A stretch of 64,000 nucleotides of DNA from JAGAJR01 sp048463395 (GCA_048463395.1 DBFWPL010000021.1:62001-126000), one strand, 5' to 3'. Shown: positions 9,108 through 18,532, counted from the first letter of the stretch. Notes: generated by a model from the letters alone, not told the origin. Made by a program: numbers and translations.

Positions 9108-9139
9108 GCTGTTTCATAGGGGGAAACAGCCTTTTTTTT
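9108..9139 (+). terminator. Rho-independent terminator after the holB-tatD-acetyltransferase run
   Basis: GCTGTTTC (9108-9115), a seven-base loop, GAAACAGC (9123-9130), then C and eight T. It closes the operon just before metG. Confidence 0.88.
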
Positions 9140-9211
9140 CTTGTGAAAAAAAATTAAAGTTGTAAAATCGGTGCGTCTAAATAATTTAATAATAAAAATG
9201 GAGAGAACTTA

Positions 9212-10912
9212 ATGTCAAAAATTCTTATCACTTCCGCATTGCCGTATATCAACGGTGTGCCGCATCTGGGTCATATGGTCGGCTGTCTGCTTCCTTCCGA
9301 TGTTTATGCCAGATACATGCGAATGATGGGAAACGAAGTTCTCTATATTGCCGGAACGGATGAGCACGGCACAACCTCTGAAGTGGGGGCCTTGAACGAG
9401 GGAATGGATGTTCAGGCTTATTGTGATATGTATCATCAGCGTCATGCCCGGACTTATCAGGATTTTAAACTTTCTTTTGATTATTTCGGACGTACTTCCA
9501 GTGAGCAGAATAAAGAAATTACTTATCATATTTTTGAGCAGTTGGATAAAAACGGTTATATTGAAGAAAAAACAATTAAGCAGATTTATTCCGTTGACGA
9601 TAAGATGTTTTTGGCCGACCGCTATATTACGGGAACTTGTCCGCATTGCGGTTATGAAAAAGCTCGCGGCGATCAATGCGAAAACTGTACAAAGGTCTTG
9701 GAACCGACAGAATTAATCAATGCCCGCAGCACGATTTCCGGCAGTACTAATCTGGAAGTTCGGGAGACAAAACATTTGTTCTTAAATCTGCCGAAGATTC
9801 AGGAACGTCTCGGCGAATGGCTGAAAACCAAAGAACCTTTCTGGCCGGATGTGGCTTATACCATTGCTCAGAAGTGGTTGAAGGAAGGTCTGCAGGAACG
9901 TTGTATTACCCGTGATTTGAAATGGGGCTTTCCTGTAAACAAGCCGGGGTATGAAGACAAAGTCTTTTATGTTTGGTTTGACGCACCTATCGGTTATATC
10001 GGCATTACCAAGCAATGGGCGGATGAAAATCCGGCAGAACGCAACTGGAAAGACTGGTGGATGAATGCCAAAGATGTCCGCTATGTGGAATTTATGGGAA
10101 AAGACAATGTTCCTTATCATTCCATTACTTTCCCTGCAACTTTGCTGGGAACAACTGAAAACTGGACGATGGTTGATTATCTGAAAGGCATGAGTTATTT
10201 GACTTTTGAAGGCGGAAAATTCTCAAAATCAGAAAAACGCGGTGTCTTTGCCGAGGATGCCATTAAAGAATTTCCGGTTGATTATTGGCGTTATTGGCTG
10301 ATGTCCAATGCTCCGGAGGCCTCGGATTCTTCTTTTACGTTTGATTTGTTTGCTTCGGTTGTGAACAAAGATTTAAACGGTGTTTTGGGTAATTTTGTCT
10401 CCCGTGTTTTGAAAATGACGTCTTCCAAAATCGGCAGTGAAGTTCCGGCCGGCGGCAATGACACTGAAACGGAAGAGGCTTTGGTTAAGGTTTTGCAGGA
10501 AAGAGTCAACGATTATTTCAAATATATGGATGAAATGGAATTCCGTAAGGCGTTGAATGAGTTGAGAGCAATCTGGGTTGAAGGCAACAACTATATTTCA
10601 ACAACCGAGCCTTGGACGGTTATCAAGACAGATCCGGAAAGAGCAGCCGCAATTCTCAGAACTTGCATTAATCTAATTCGGATCTTTGCTGTTTTGAGTG
10701 CTCCGATTATGCCGGATACCGCAGAGAAAATGCTTGCCAAGCTTGGTTTGAAACTTGAGGATATGCCTTCCTTGAAGGGATTCTCCGTCAAAGATGAAAT
10801 AAAAGCTTTGAAACCGGGGTGTAAATTTGAAGTGGGAGATATGCTGTTTGAGAGAATTACACCGGAGCGAGTTGATGAATTAAAAGTTAAGTATGGAAGC
10901 GATAAAAAATGA
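9212..10912 (+). CDS. metG: Methionyl-tRNA synthetase
   Basis: Class I synthetase charging tRNA-Met and initiator tRNA. HLGH (18-21) is the HIGH motif and KFSKS (336-340) the KMSKS loop. A zinc knuckle lies at Cys143-x2-Cys146 and Cys156-x2-Cys159. At 566 aa it lacks the C-terminal EMAP-like domain of the E. coli enzyme, as is usual in short MetRS. GGAGAG lies eight bases before the ATG. Its stop overlaps the ATG of the next gene. In many Alphaproteobacteria metG lies between holB and tatD; here it stands alone after a terminator. Confidence 0.97.
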   Translation: MSKILITSALPYINGVPHLGHMVGCLLPSDVYARYMRMMGNEVLYIAGTDEHGTTSEVGALNEGMDVQAYCDMYHQRHARTYQDFKLSFDYFGRTSSEQNKEITYHIFEQLDKNGYIEEKTIKQIYSVDDKMFLADRYITGTCPHCGYEKARGDQCENCTKVLEPTELINARSTISGSTNLEVRETKHLFLNLPKIQERLGEWLKTKEPFWPDVAYTIAQKWLKEGLQERCITRDLKWGFPVNKPGYEDKVFYVWFDAPIGYIGITKQWADENPAERNWKDWWMNAKDVRYVEFMGKDNVPYHSITFPATLLGTTENWTMVDYLKGMSYLTFEGGKFSKSEKRGVFAEDAIKEFPVDYWRYWLMSNAPEASDSSFTFDLFASVVNKDLNGVLGNFVSRVLKMTSSKIGSEVPAGGNDTETEEALVKVLQERVNDYFKYMDEMEFRKALNELRAIWVEGNNYISTTEPWTVIKTDPERAAAILRTCINLIRIFAVLSAPIMPDTAEKMLAKLGLKLEDMPSLKGFSVKDEIKALKPGCKFEVGDMLFERITPERVDELKVKYGSDKK

Positions 10913-11745
10913 GATTTAAAAAGAAAACTGATAATTTTGGAAAACTAAGCGGTTGGTCGGCGTTTTTACATAAAGTGTTTTTGGTGGTTTCTTATCCGTT
11001 CAGAAAGCCGTTGATTTTTATTCCGGTAGTGATTCTTTTGTATTTGGCTCCGACATTTCGCGGCGTTAAGCCTACGGAAGTTCATGTTTGGTATTGGAGT
11101 AAGATTAAAAGCATTTTTTCAACAGTAACCTCTTCTGTGACGAATAAAACCAAGGACATTCTTCCGGAATCAGCCAAGAATATTATTCAACAGGTAACAA
11201 CTTCGGAACCGGAAAAGGGAATTGATCAGTTGGTGGAAATGCCGAAAATGACGCCGAAAGCCGTTCGCCGCCAGATGTTTGAAAAGGCCAAATCCGCTCC
11301 GGTAGCAGTTGATATTCTGACCACGGAAGAGGCCTTGGCTGTTCCCGGATTTCAAACGGAAGGGGGTAAAAATGCACAAAAACAGGCTCCCGTTGTCGAA
11401 ACTGCCGCTTTAAAACAGCAGGTGATTACGGTTCCGAGAAAACTGCCATTGGTTTATTTGGATGTTCCGAAAGAAATCAGCGGAGGTATAAAAGTTCATA
11501 ATGCCAATGAAATTGAAGTGGGCGGAACTTATTTGTTTTTGTATGGCGTTTATATTAATCCGGACAGCAGCGAGGGTATCAATGCCAAAAATTTCTTGGA
11601 AATTATGACTAAAGGGCAACAGGTAAGATGTATGATTTTGGCTTATACTTATCAGGATATTGCGACGGGTATGTGTTATGTCGGTACGAAAAACATCAAC
11701 CAGACTTTGGTGGATGAAGGATTGTCCAGAAATGTGGCATTATAG
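10909..11745 (+). CDS. Membrane-anchored protein with SNase-like C-terminal domain
   Basis: Not recognised as a named gene. A hydrophobic segment at about residues 35-48 (LIFIPVVILLYLAP) after a basic N-terminus suggests a single membrane anchor with the rest in the periplasm. The middle (60-190) is low in conserved features and rich in Thr, Lys and Pro. The final 85 residues resemble the OB-fold of staphylococcal nuclease: YLFLYGVYINPDSSEGINAK, a GQQVRCMILAY strand, then INQTLVDEGLSRNV matching the family's 'N..Lv..Gla' ending. The catalytic Arg/Glu residues of true nucleases are not clearly present, so it may be a binding domain. The ATG overlaps the metG stop (ATGA), implying translation coupling. 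Confidence 0.72.
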   Translation: MRFKKKTDNFGKLSGWSAFLHKVFLVVSYPFRKPLIFIPVVILLYLAPTFRGVKPTEVHVWYWSKIKSIFSTVTSSVTNKTKDILPESAKNIIQQVTTSEPEKGIDQLVEMPKMTPKAVRRQMFEKAKSAPVAVDILTTEEALAVPGFQTEGGKNAQKQAPVVETAALKQQVITVPRKLPLVYLDVPKEISGGIKVHNANEIEVGGTYLFLYGVYINPDSSEGINAKNFLEIMTKGQQVRCMILAYTYQDIATGMCYVGTKNINQTLVDEGLSRNVAL

Positions 11746-11766
11746 CTTTTAAGAGAAAGACAGCAT

Positions 11767-13209
11767 ATGTGGCAGCCTGTTTTAATGATTAACGGATACC
11801 TCATCAGTGTTTTGGGGGTAGCGATGCTTATTCCCGCAGCTGTTGACATGTCCGTTAATAAAACAGGCTGGTCTTTGTTTATTAATTCTTCGCTTGTTTC
11901 TGTATTTATCGGAGTGTCTTTATTTTTGGCAAACCGGAAAACGATAAAAAAAATTACCTTGCAACAAGGGTACTTGATTACGGTTGTCAGTTGGGTTTCT
12001 ATGACTTTGTTGGCAACCATGCCGTTTTTGTTTTATGAAACAGTATCCGGTTTTACCGATGCCTGGTTTGAAGCAATGTCCGGTTTTACCACAACCGGAG
12101 CAACCATTATGAAAGATGTTGAGAAACTGCCGAAGCCGATTTTATTATGGCGTTCAATGTTGAGCGGGTTAGGCGGTATCGGAATAGTGATTTTTGCCGT
12201 GGCGTTGCTGCCGTTTCTCGGTATAGGGGGAATGCAAATATTCCAGCGGGAAAATTCGGATGTTAACGACAAGTTTATGCCGAAATTTAATTATATTGCC
12301 AAGCGGATTATTGCCGTTTATTTCTTTTTGGCGGTTTTGTGTACTTTTTCATTGCATTTTGCAGGAATGAACTGGTTTGATGCCATTAATCATACTCTGA
12401 CGACAATTGCCACTGGCGGGTTCTCGACTAAAAACGATTCAATCGGCTATTATCACAGTGTTCGTATAGAGATGGTCATTGCCTTGTTTATGTTCTTGGG
12501 AGCCTTGCCGATGACCTTTTATATTATGGTTATGCAGAATAAGGATTTGCAATCTTTTCGGACAGAACAGGTAACTTTCTTTATCAGAGTGTTGTCGATT
12601 TATATTTTGTTTATGGCCTGTTGGCTGGTATGGAACGGAAAATACGATTTTTTGACGGCTCTTCGTTACTCTGTTTTTAATATCATTTCCGTTGTAACCA
12701 GTACAGGTTTTACTTCAACTGACTATATGAAATGGGGTGTTTGGGCAGGGGCATTCTTTATTATGTTTGCTTTGACCGGAGGATGTACCGGTTCCACATC
12801 AGGTTCTATTAAGATGTTTCGTTGGCAAGTCGTGCTTGCTTATGTGAAGAAAACACTTATTACGGCAACGGATCCAAACCGGGTTGTACCAATTAAAGTG
12901 GGAAGCCTTACGACTTCGGAATCCGTTGTCTCATCTGTTTTGGTGTTTATGACTGCGTATTTTTTCAGCGTGGTATTTTTGACAATTTTTGTTTCCATGA
13001 CCGGATTGGATTTTGAAACGGCTTTTAGTGCCGTGATTGCCTGTATGACGAATTCCGGTCCAGGGATCGGTCCGGTTATCGGGCCTTCAGGAAATTACAG
13101 TTCGCTTCCGAATACGGCAAAATATCTTTTATCTTTTGCCATGTTGTTGGGGCGTTTGGAACTTTTGACGGTTTTGGTTTTGTTTACCAAAAACTTTTGG
13201 CGAAATTAG
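11767..13209 (+). CDS. trkH: Trk-type potassium transporter subunit TrkH
   Basis: Inner-membrane K+ translocating subunit with four pseudo-repeated M1-P-M2 units. Selectivity-filter-like loops are visible: SGFTTTGATIM, TIATGGFSTKN, VVTSTGFTSTDY and MTNSGPGIGPV. CTGSTSGSIKM is also typical. Length 480 aa is normal for the family. GAGAAAG lies ten bases before the ATG. No trkA (NAD-binding regulatory subunit) is adjacent; it must be elsewhere if the system is Trk-like. It begins 21 bases after the metG-associated gene and ends at a strong terminator. Confidence 0.95.
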   Translation: MWQPVLMINGYLISVLGVAMLIPAAVDMSVNKTGWSLFINSSLVSVFIGVSLFLANRKTIKKITLQQGYLITVVSWVSMTLLATMPFLFYETVSGFTDAWFEAMSGFTTTGATIMKDVEKLPKPILLWRSMLSGLGGIGIVIFAVALLPFLGIGGMQIFQRENSDVNDKFMPKFNYIAKRIIAVYFFLAVLCTFSLHFAGMNWFDAINHTLTTIATGGFSTKNDSIGYYHSVRIEMVIALFMFLGALPMTFYIMVMQNKDLQSFRTEQVTFFIRVLSIYILFMACWLVWNGKYDFLTALRYSVFNIISVVTSTGFTSTDYMKWGVWAGAFFIMFALTGGCTGSTSGSIKMFRWQVVLAYVKKTLITATDPNRVVPIKVGSLTTSESVVSSVLVFMTAYFFSVVFLTIFVSMTGLDFETAFSAVIACMTNSGPGIGPVIGPSGNYSSLPNTAKYLLSFAMLLGRLELLTVLVLFTKNFWRN

Positions 13210-13235
13210 TTTGTTTTGTGTGTTTCGGTAAAGTA

Positions 13236-13263
13236 AAGCCCTCTCAAATGAGAGGGCTTCCTT
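13236..13263. terminator. Shared terminator between trkH (+) and recA (-)
   Basis: AAGCCCTCTC (13236-13245), loop AAAT, GAGAGGGCTT (13250-13259), followed by CCTTT. The perfect ten-base stem can stop transcription from both sides. Confidence 0.85.
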
Positions 13264-13285
13264 TGTTAGTTATGGTGTTGTTGCT

Positions 13286-14314
13286 TTAATCTTCGTTACC
13301 GGCAGGCTCGTCATCGCCAATCATTTCGGTAGTAAGATGTCCGGCATCGGCACGAATTTTGTTTTCGATTTCATCGGCCACTTCAGGATGTTCTCTTAAG
13401 AACAATTTGGCGTTTTCACGTCCTTGTCCGAGTTTTTCCCCTTTATAAGAGAACCAAGCACCTGATTTTTCAACAAAACCGGCTTTAACGCCCAAGTCAA
13501 TCAATTCACCGGTCTTGGAGATACCTTCGCCATACATAATGTCAAAATCAACAACTTTGAACGGAGGAGCAACTTTGTTTTTGACAATTTTGACTCTGGT
13601 CTGGCTGCCGATAACATCTTCTTTATCTTTAATGGAACCGATACGGCGAATGTCAATACGGACGGAAGCATAGAATTTAAGGGCGTTACCGCCGGTCGTT
13701 GTTTCCGGGTTTCCGAACATGACGCCGATTTTCATGCGGATTTGGTTGATGAAGATAATCAAAGTGTTGGAGCGGGAGACCGTTGAGGTCAGTTTTCTCA
13801 ATGCCTGACTCATCAAACGGGCTTGCAGGCCCATGTGAGAATCGCCCATTTCACCTTCCAATTCGGCTTTCGGAACCAAGGCGGCAACAGAGTCGACAAC
13901 CAAAACGTCAATCGCACCGGAACGGACAAGGGTATCGGCAATTTCCAAAGCTTGTTCACCGGCATCCGGTTGAGAAATCAACAGGTTTTCAATGTCCACA
14001 CCGATTTTTTTGGCATAAGACGGATCAAGTGCGTGTTCGGCGTCAATAAAAGCACAGGTACCGCCTTTCTTCTGTGCCTGAGCGATAACGCTGAGGGCGA
14101 GGGTGGTTTTACCGGAGCTTTCCGGTCCGTAGATTTCAATAATACGGCCTTTCGGCATTCCTCCGATACCCAAAGCAATATCTATGCCGAGCGAACCGGT
14201 AGAAATTGCTTCAATATCTACATTGGAACTTTGTCCGAGACGCATGATGGAACCTTTACCGAAGGCTCTTTCAATCTGGCTCAGGGCGGCGTCTAATGCT
14301 TTATCTTTTTCCAT
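13286..14314 (-). CDS. recA: RecA recombinase
   Basis: DNA-dependent ATPase for homologous strand exchange and SOS co-protease activity. Walker A GPESSGKTT is at 63-71; LVVDSVAAL is Walker B; the L2-loop region GGNALKFYASVRIDIRR is intact. The acidic C-terminal tail ends GDDEPAGNED. 342 aa is normal. Upstream on the minus strand AAAGAGAGA serves as ribosome-binding site. I found no copy of the alphaproteobacterial SOS box (GTTC-N7-GTTC) in the 160-bp upstream gap, only a GTTCTT-N5-AAGAAC palindrome further up. Confidence 0.98.
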   Translation of the reverse strand: MEKDKALDAALSQIERAFGKGSIMRLGQSSNVDIEAISTGSLGIDIALGIGGMPKGRIIEIYGPESSGKTTLALSVIAQAQKKGGTCAFIDAEHALDPSYAKKIGVDIENLLISQPDAGEQALEIADTLVRSGAIDVLVVDSVAALVPKAELEGEMGDSHMGLQARLMSQALRKLTSTVSRSNTLIIFINQIRMKIGVMFGNPETTTGGNALKFYASVRIDIRRIGSIKDKEDVIGSQTRVKIVKNKVAPPFKVVDFDIMYGEGISKTGELIDLGVKAGFVEKSGAWFSYKGEKLGQGRENAKLFLREHPEVADEIENKIRADAGHLTTEMIGDDEPAGNED

Positions 14315-14430
14315 TACAATATCTCTCTTTCTAAAGTTTAGTTACACTCTGTTTTCAATATTGTACTTATTCTGTAAAAATACAATTTTATGATAGCAGT
14401 TATCCTATGAAAATAAAATGTACTACTTTT

Positions 14431-14447
14431 GTTCTTTTGGCAAGAAC
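14431..14447. promoter_or_regulatory. GTTCTT-N5-AAGAAC inverted repeat upstream of recA
   Basis: Six-base arms at 14431-14436 and 14442-14447 lie between the YihY gene end and recA, about 115 bases before the recA start. It could be an operator or, read on the + strand with the following T run, a terminator-like hairpin. Spacing does not match the known alphaproteobacterial LexA box. Confidence 0.25.
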
Positions 14448-14475
14448 TTTTTTCCGGAATTTGAAAAATTATTTT

Positions 14476-15387
14476 TTAATTTCGTTTTTCTGGTTTTCCG
14501 GCAACGAGGATTTTTTTCAGGCTGTGTTCGTCAAGTTGTTGAAATTCCTCCAGAGCGGCCGTAACAACAGCTCCGAAAATAACCACTGCCCAAGCCAGAT
14601 ACATCCAGACCAGAAAGATGGGAAGAGTAGCCAAAGCACCATATAAAACTTTATATGTGGCACTTTTAACCATGAAATAACCAAATCCGGTTCTTAAAAC
14701 CCAAAATAAAATTACGGCAACAAACGAACCGACAACGGCATTATAGATTTTTACCTTTTTATTGGGAACCAGAACATAAACCAGAATCAGGGCTAACATG
14801 GTGATGAAAGACGGCAGTATGTCGCTGATACGGGCTTGAGTTTCGGCCATTTCAGGCATGAACTTTTGCAAAGTAAACAGATAGCCTCGTAATGAAAACG
14901 CAGCACCGAGAAGCAGAGGGCCTAAGGTAATGACCGTCCAGTATAAAGTGATTTTGGTGGTAAAACGGCGAGGCTTGTAAACTTTAAAGATGAAATTCAG
15001 ACTGCTTTCTATGGTGGAGAGCATTAAAATCGCGGTGATGGCGATACCGACCACGCCGATGGTAGTTAAGCCGGCCGTGGCATTGATGAATTCTGAAAAG
15101 TATTGGGAAACTTCCTGTTCAATTGTCGGGACAAAGTTGGCCAGCAGAAATTCTTTGATTTGTTCTTTTACACCGTCAAAAACCGGAAAGGCGGAAAAAA
15201 TCGCCAAACCGATGGCAAACAGCGGAACAATGGCAATCAGCGATGTGTAGCTTAATGAGGCGGCAACGCGAAAAATTGTGTCGTTTTGAACACGTCTGGC
15301 CAGAAAATAAATAAACTCCCTGGTAATTGTTATTCCTTTTTTTAAACGGCTGCGGAAAGATGCGGGAAGTTTAGTTTTGAAATACAT
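14476..15387 (-). CDS. YihY/BrkB family inner-membrane protein
   Basis: A six-helix integral membrane protein of the YihY/virulence factor BrkB family (once called RNase BN). The family hallmark near the N-terminus is seen as FRVAASLSYTSLIAIVPLF, and the C-terminal helices include a W-M-Y-L-A-W segment (LVWMYLAWAVVIFGAVVTA). Function is unsettled in the literature. 303 aa is normal. It is divergent from fabI and reads towards recA, with no clear terminator between. Confidence 0.9.
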   Translation of the reverse strand: MYFKTKLPASFRSRLKKGITITREFIYFLARRVQNDTIFRVAASLSYTSLIAIVPLFAIGLAIFSAFPVFDGVKEQIKEFLLANFVPTIEQEVSQYFSEFINATAGLTTIGVVGIAITAILMLSTIESSLNFIFKVYKPRRFTTKITLYWTVITLGPLLLGAAFSLRGYLFTLQKFMPEMAETQARISDILPSFITMLALILVYVLVPNKKVKIYNAVVGSFVAVILFWVLRTGFGYFMVKSATYKVLYGALATLPIFLVWMYLAWAVVIFGAVVTAALEEFQQLDEHSLKKILVAGKPEKRN

Positions 15388-15409
15388 ACTCAGCTCTCAA
15401 AAAAAATTG

Positions 15410-15438
15410 TTTACAAAGGTTTTTAAATTTTATAAATA
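15410..15438 (+). promoter_or_regulatory. Candidate promoter for fabI
   Basis: TTTACA (15410-15415) and TAAATA (15433-15438) are separated by 17 bases in an AT-rich gap, about 60 bases before the fabI ATG. An overlapping TATAAA gives an alternative spacing of 15. Confidence 0.35.
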
Positions 15439-15497
15439 GTCTATATAAATTTTGATTTAATATATTTAATTTTTTTTATAAAGAAAAGGAAAATATT

Positions 15498-16322
15498 ATG
15501 ACTTCACCTTTAATGGCCGGCAAAAAAGGTCTGATTATGGGCCTGGCTAATGATAAATCCATTGCATGGGGTATTGCTCAGGCTTTGAATTCTCAAGGAG
15601 CCCAAATTGCAATCTCTTATCAGAATGAGGCTTTGGAGAAAAGAGTTAGACCGCTTTCCGAACAGCTTGATAATGAGCCGATGTTGATTAAGTGCGATGT
15701 TTCCGACTCAGCCAGTGTGGAAGCCTGCTTTAAAGAATTAGGTGAAAAATGGGGTAAAATCGATTTTGTTGTTCATGCGATTGCTTTTTCCGATAAAAAC
15801 GAATTAAAAGGCAGAACAATTGATACAACTTTGCCAAACTTCCTGAATACAATGCATATTTCCTGCTATTCCTTCTTGGAAGCTTGCCGTTGTGCCGCTC
15901 CGATCATGAATGAAGGCGGATCAATCGTTACTTTGACATATCTCGGCGGTGAGAGATGTTTGCCGAACTATAATATTATGGGTGTTGCCAAAGCCGCTTT
16001 GGAAGCTTCTGTCCGTTATGCCGCCGTTGATCTCGGTGTTCAGGGGGTGAGAGTTAACGCGATCTCCGCCGGTCCGATTAAGACTTTGGCCGCTTCCGGT
16101 ATCGGTGATTTCCGCAAGATTTTGCGTTGGAATGAACTAAATGCTCCGTTGAAGCGTAATGTTACTCAGGAAGAAGTCGGTATGGCTGCTTTGGGTCTGC
16201 TTTCTCCTATAGGTACCGGAATTACCGGTGAGGTTCTGCATGTTGACGCAGGTTACCATATTACCGGTATGGTTGCTTTGGACAATGCTCACGAATCCGG
16301 AGCCGTTTTATCCGAGTTCTAA
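15498..16322 (+). CDS. fabI: Enoyl-[acyl-carrier-protein] reductase, NADH type
   Basis: Reduces the enoyl-ACP in the last step of each fatty-acid elongation cycle. It is an atypical short-chain dehydrogenase: GLANDKSIAWGIA (15-27) binds NAD, and the FabI-type active site is Tyr148, Tyr158 and Lys165 in YLGGERCLPNYNIMGVAK. SAGPIKTLAASGI marks the mobile substrate loop. 274 aa is the normal length. AAAGGA precedes the ATG. It is monocistronic, with a hairpin terminator following. Confidence 0.97.
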   Translation: MTSPLMAGKKGLIMGLANDKSIAWGIAQALNSQGAQIAISYQNEALEKRVRPLSEQLDNEPMLIKCDVSDSASVEACFKELGEKWGKIDFVVHAIAFSDKNELKGRTIDTTLPNFLNTMHISCYSFLEACRCAAPIMNEGGSIVTLTYLGGERCLPNYNIMGVAKAALEASVRYAAVDLGVQGVRVNAISAGPIKTLAASGIGDFRKILRWNELNAPLKRNVTQEEVGMAALGLLSPIGTGITGEVLHVDAGYHITGMVALDNAHESGAVLSEF

Positions 16323-16360
16323 GATTTGTCTTGAGTTTTCAATAAGTAATCTTTATAATC

Positions 16361-16399
16361 AGGCCGTTTACAATTTGTCAGTTGTTGCGGCCTTTTTTT
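16361..16399 (+). terminator. Terminator after fabI
   Basis: AGGCCG (16361-16366) pairs with CGGCCT (16388-16393) across a long loop with weak inner pairing, followed by a run of seven T. It ends only a few bases before the sppA start. Confidence 0.7.
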
Positions 16400-16407
16400 G
16401 TGAGTAA

Positions 16408-18228
16408 ATGTTTATGGATAATTTTGATAAGCCTTTTCCGGCTCTTGCTATTAAAAAACGGAAACTTGTTGCCGGTAAAATTTTGCTGAAGTCTCTGATT
16501 TATGCGTTTGCCATTTTTGGTTTGTTGTTTATTTTGCTGTTGATGATCGTTACGGCTCTCTTGCGGCAAGATGCCGGGGTTGTCGGGGATGTCCCGTCCG
16601 TGGGAATTTTGACAATTGATTTTAATGATAATTATCCAGAAGTACGTGCTGATGATTTATTTTCAGAGCTTTCCGAAACTCCCAGCACTTCTTTTTTTGA
16701 TTTAGTTAAGGCTATTAACGTTGCGGCCTTGGATAATCGAATTAAAGCCATTATCGGAAATGTAAATGAATCGTCTCTTGGTTTATCTCAAATTCAAGAA
16801 GTTCGTCGGGCAATTGAAAATTTTCGTCAGACAGGTAAAAAGGCTTATTTGTATTCTACCGGTTTTGGCAGTTTTGGCGGCGGAACTTCCGAGTATTATC
16901 TGGCTTCGGCGTTTGATGAAATCTGGATGCAGCCGAATACGGAAGCCGGAATTACCGGTCTGAGCTTTGAAGTGCCGTTTTTAAAAGGAATCTTGAGTAA
17001 GGTTGGCGTTCAGGCGGAATTTTACACTCGTTACGAGTATAAAAATGCGGCGGCGTCTTTGCTTAACGACAAGTTGTCTTCCGAATATAAACGAGAATTG
17101 GAAAAATTAGGCGGCAGTGTTTATTCGGTTATGAAAAAAGATATTGTTCAAAATCGTCGGATTGATGAAAAACTTTTTGACAAACTGGTCAATAATGCTC
17201 CGCTTCCCGCCGAAGATGCTTTGTCGGCCGGATTGATTGATTATATAGGGTACAAGCCTGAATTGATTGAGAAAGTTGTTGATGGTACCAAAGGTAAAAT
17301 GATTAATGTTTGGGATTATGCTTCAAGTTTTTCCTCCGGATACCGCAAACTTCCGACCGTGGCTTTGGTCGTTATCGAAGGGGTGATAGCCGAAGGGGAA
17401 AGCTATGCCAATTCTCTTAAGGGAGAATCCGTGTCCGGAGCGGATACGGTTGTGAAACAGCTTGATGAAATTCTCAGAAACAAAAATGTTAAAGCTTTGG
17501 TTGTTCGGGTCAACAGTCCGGGCGGAAGTTATACCGCATCTAATGAAATTTGGTATGCGATTAAACGGATCAAAGAGAAGAAAAAAATTCCGGTTGTTGT
17601 TACTCAGGGAAATTATGCGGCCAGCGGCGGTTATTTCGTATCCATCGCCGGAGATTATATTTTTTCCGAGCCGTCAAGTATTACCGGTTCCATCGGGGTT
17701 TTGGGCGGAAAAATGGTTTTGTCCGGTTTGTGGAATAAGCTTGGTGTTCGCTGGGGGGAGGTTAAATTTGGCGATAATGCCGGAATCCTCAGCGTTAACC
17801 ATAAGTTCAGCCCGAAGGAAAAAGAGATTTTCAATCGTTCTTTAGACAGGGTGTATAAAGATTTTACTCTTAAAGTTTCGGAAGCCCGTCATATTGAAAT
17901 TACCAAGATGGATAAGATTGCCCGCGGCCGCGTATGGACAGGAATTGACGCTGCGGAAGTCGGTTTGGTTGATGAAATCGGCGGAATCGAGGACGCAATT
18001 GTCTGGGCAAAAGAGAAGGCGGGAATCAAACCGACAGACAAGTTTGAAATTGTTTATTATCCGAAGAAAAAAACGCTTTCTGAAAAATTGTCGCAGTTGG
18101 TTTCGGGAAATCCGAAAATTTCAGTTAATAAAGTTATGAATGACTTGGGAATTGAGATGAATGATATTAATATGCTAAATCGTATGAAGTATGATTTAAT
18201 CCTTCCTCCCATGAAAATATCAATGTAA
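16408..18228 (+). CDS. sppA: Signal peptide peptidase SppA, 67K long form
   Basis: Membrane-anchored serine protease that degrades cleaved signal peptides in the periplasm. One N-terminal helix (about 29-52) is followed by two tandem S49 domains. As in the E. coli long form the dyad is split: Lys212 in RYEYKNAAASLL of the first domain and Ser406 in GNYAASGGYF of the second. VNSPGGSYTASNEI and SITGSIGVLGG are further S49 marks. 606 aa matches the long form. It is followed 16 bases later by gatC; whether they share a transcript is unclear. Confidence 0.95.
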   Translation: MFMDNFDKPFPALAIKKRKLVAGKILLKSLIYAFAIFGLLFILLLMIVTALLRQDAGVVGDVPSVGILTIDFNDNYPEVRADDLFSELSETPSTSFFDLVKAINVAALDNRIKAIIGNVNESSLGLSQIQEVRRAIENFRQTGKKAYLYSTGFGSFGGGTSEYYLASAFDEIWMQPNTEAGITGLSFEVPFLKGILSKVGVQAEFYTRYEYKNAAASLLNDKLSSEYKRELEKLGGSVYSVMKKDIVQNRRIDEKLFDKLVNNAPLPAEDALSAGLIDYIGYKPELIEKVVDGTKGKMINVWDYASSFSSGYRKLPTVALVVIEGVIAEGESYANSLKGESVSGADTVVKQLDEILRNKNVKALVVRVNSPGGSYTASNEIWYAIKRIKEKKKIPVVVTQGNYAASGGYFVSIAGDYIFSEPSSITGSIGVLGGKMVLSGLWNKLGVRWGEVKFGDNAGILSVNHKFSPKEKEIFNRSLDRVYKDFTLKVSEARHIEITKMDKIARGRVWTGIDAAEVGLVDEIGGIEDAIVWAKEKAGIKPTDKFEIVYYPKKKTLSEKLSQLVSGNPKISVNKVMNDLGIEMNDINMLNRMKYDLILPPMKISM

Positions 18229-18244
18229 GCAGTTGGAGATAAAA

Positions 18245-18532
18245 ATGGCTATTGATAAAGAAACCGTAAGAAGAGTGGCTTTTCTGTCACGCTTAAAGAT
18301 TGAAGATGATAAAATCGAGACGACAGAACAGGAGTTTAATAAAATCCTGAACTGGGTTGAACAATTGAAAGAAGTTGATACGGATAATGTAGAACCTTTG
18401 GTTTCGGTTAATGACAGTAATATTGTCTGCCGTCGGGATGAGGTTACCGAGGGCAATCAATCTCAAGCGGTTTTGAAAAATGCTCCGATGCAGGAATATG
18501 GGTATTTTGTTGTTCCGAAAGTTGTTGAATAA
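18245..18532 (+). CDS. gatC: Asp-tRNA(Asn)/Glu-tRNA(Gln) amidotransferase subunit C
   Basis: Small subunit (95 aa) that wraps around GatA and stabilises the GatCAB complex. Family marks are VRRVAFLSRLKI near the N-terminus, ILNWVEQLKEVDTDNVEPL and a C-terminal YGYFVVPKVVE. The ATG at 18245 has GGAGA seven bases upstream; a TTG at 18233 would add four residues. First gene of gatCAB, which implies that Gln-tRNA(Gln) and possibly Asn-tRNA(Asn) are made by transamidation. Confidence 0.95.
   Translation: MAIDKETVRRVAFLSRLKIEDDKIETTEQEFNKILNWVEQLKEVDTDNVEPLVSVNDSNIVCRRDEVTEGNQSQAVLKNAPMQEYGYFVVPKVVE

Noticed and set aside
14315..14475. LexA-controlled promoter of recA
   Set aside because: No GTTC-N7-GTTC box was seen; the only repeat has different spacing.
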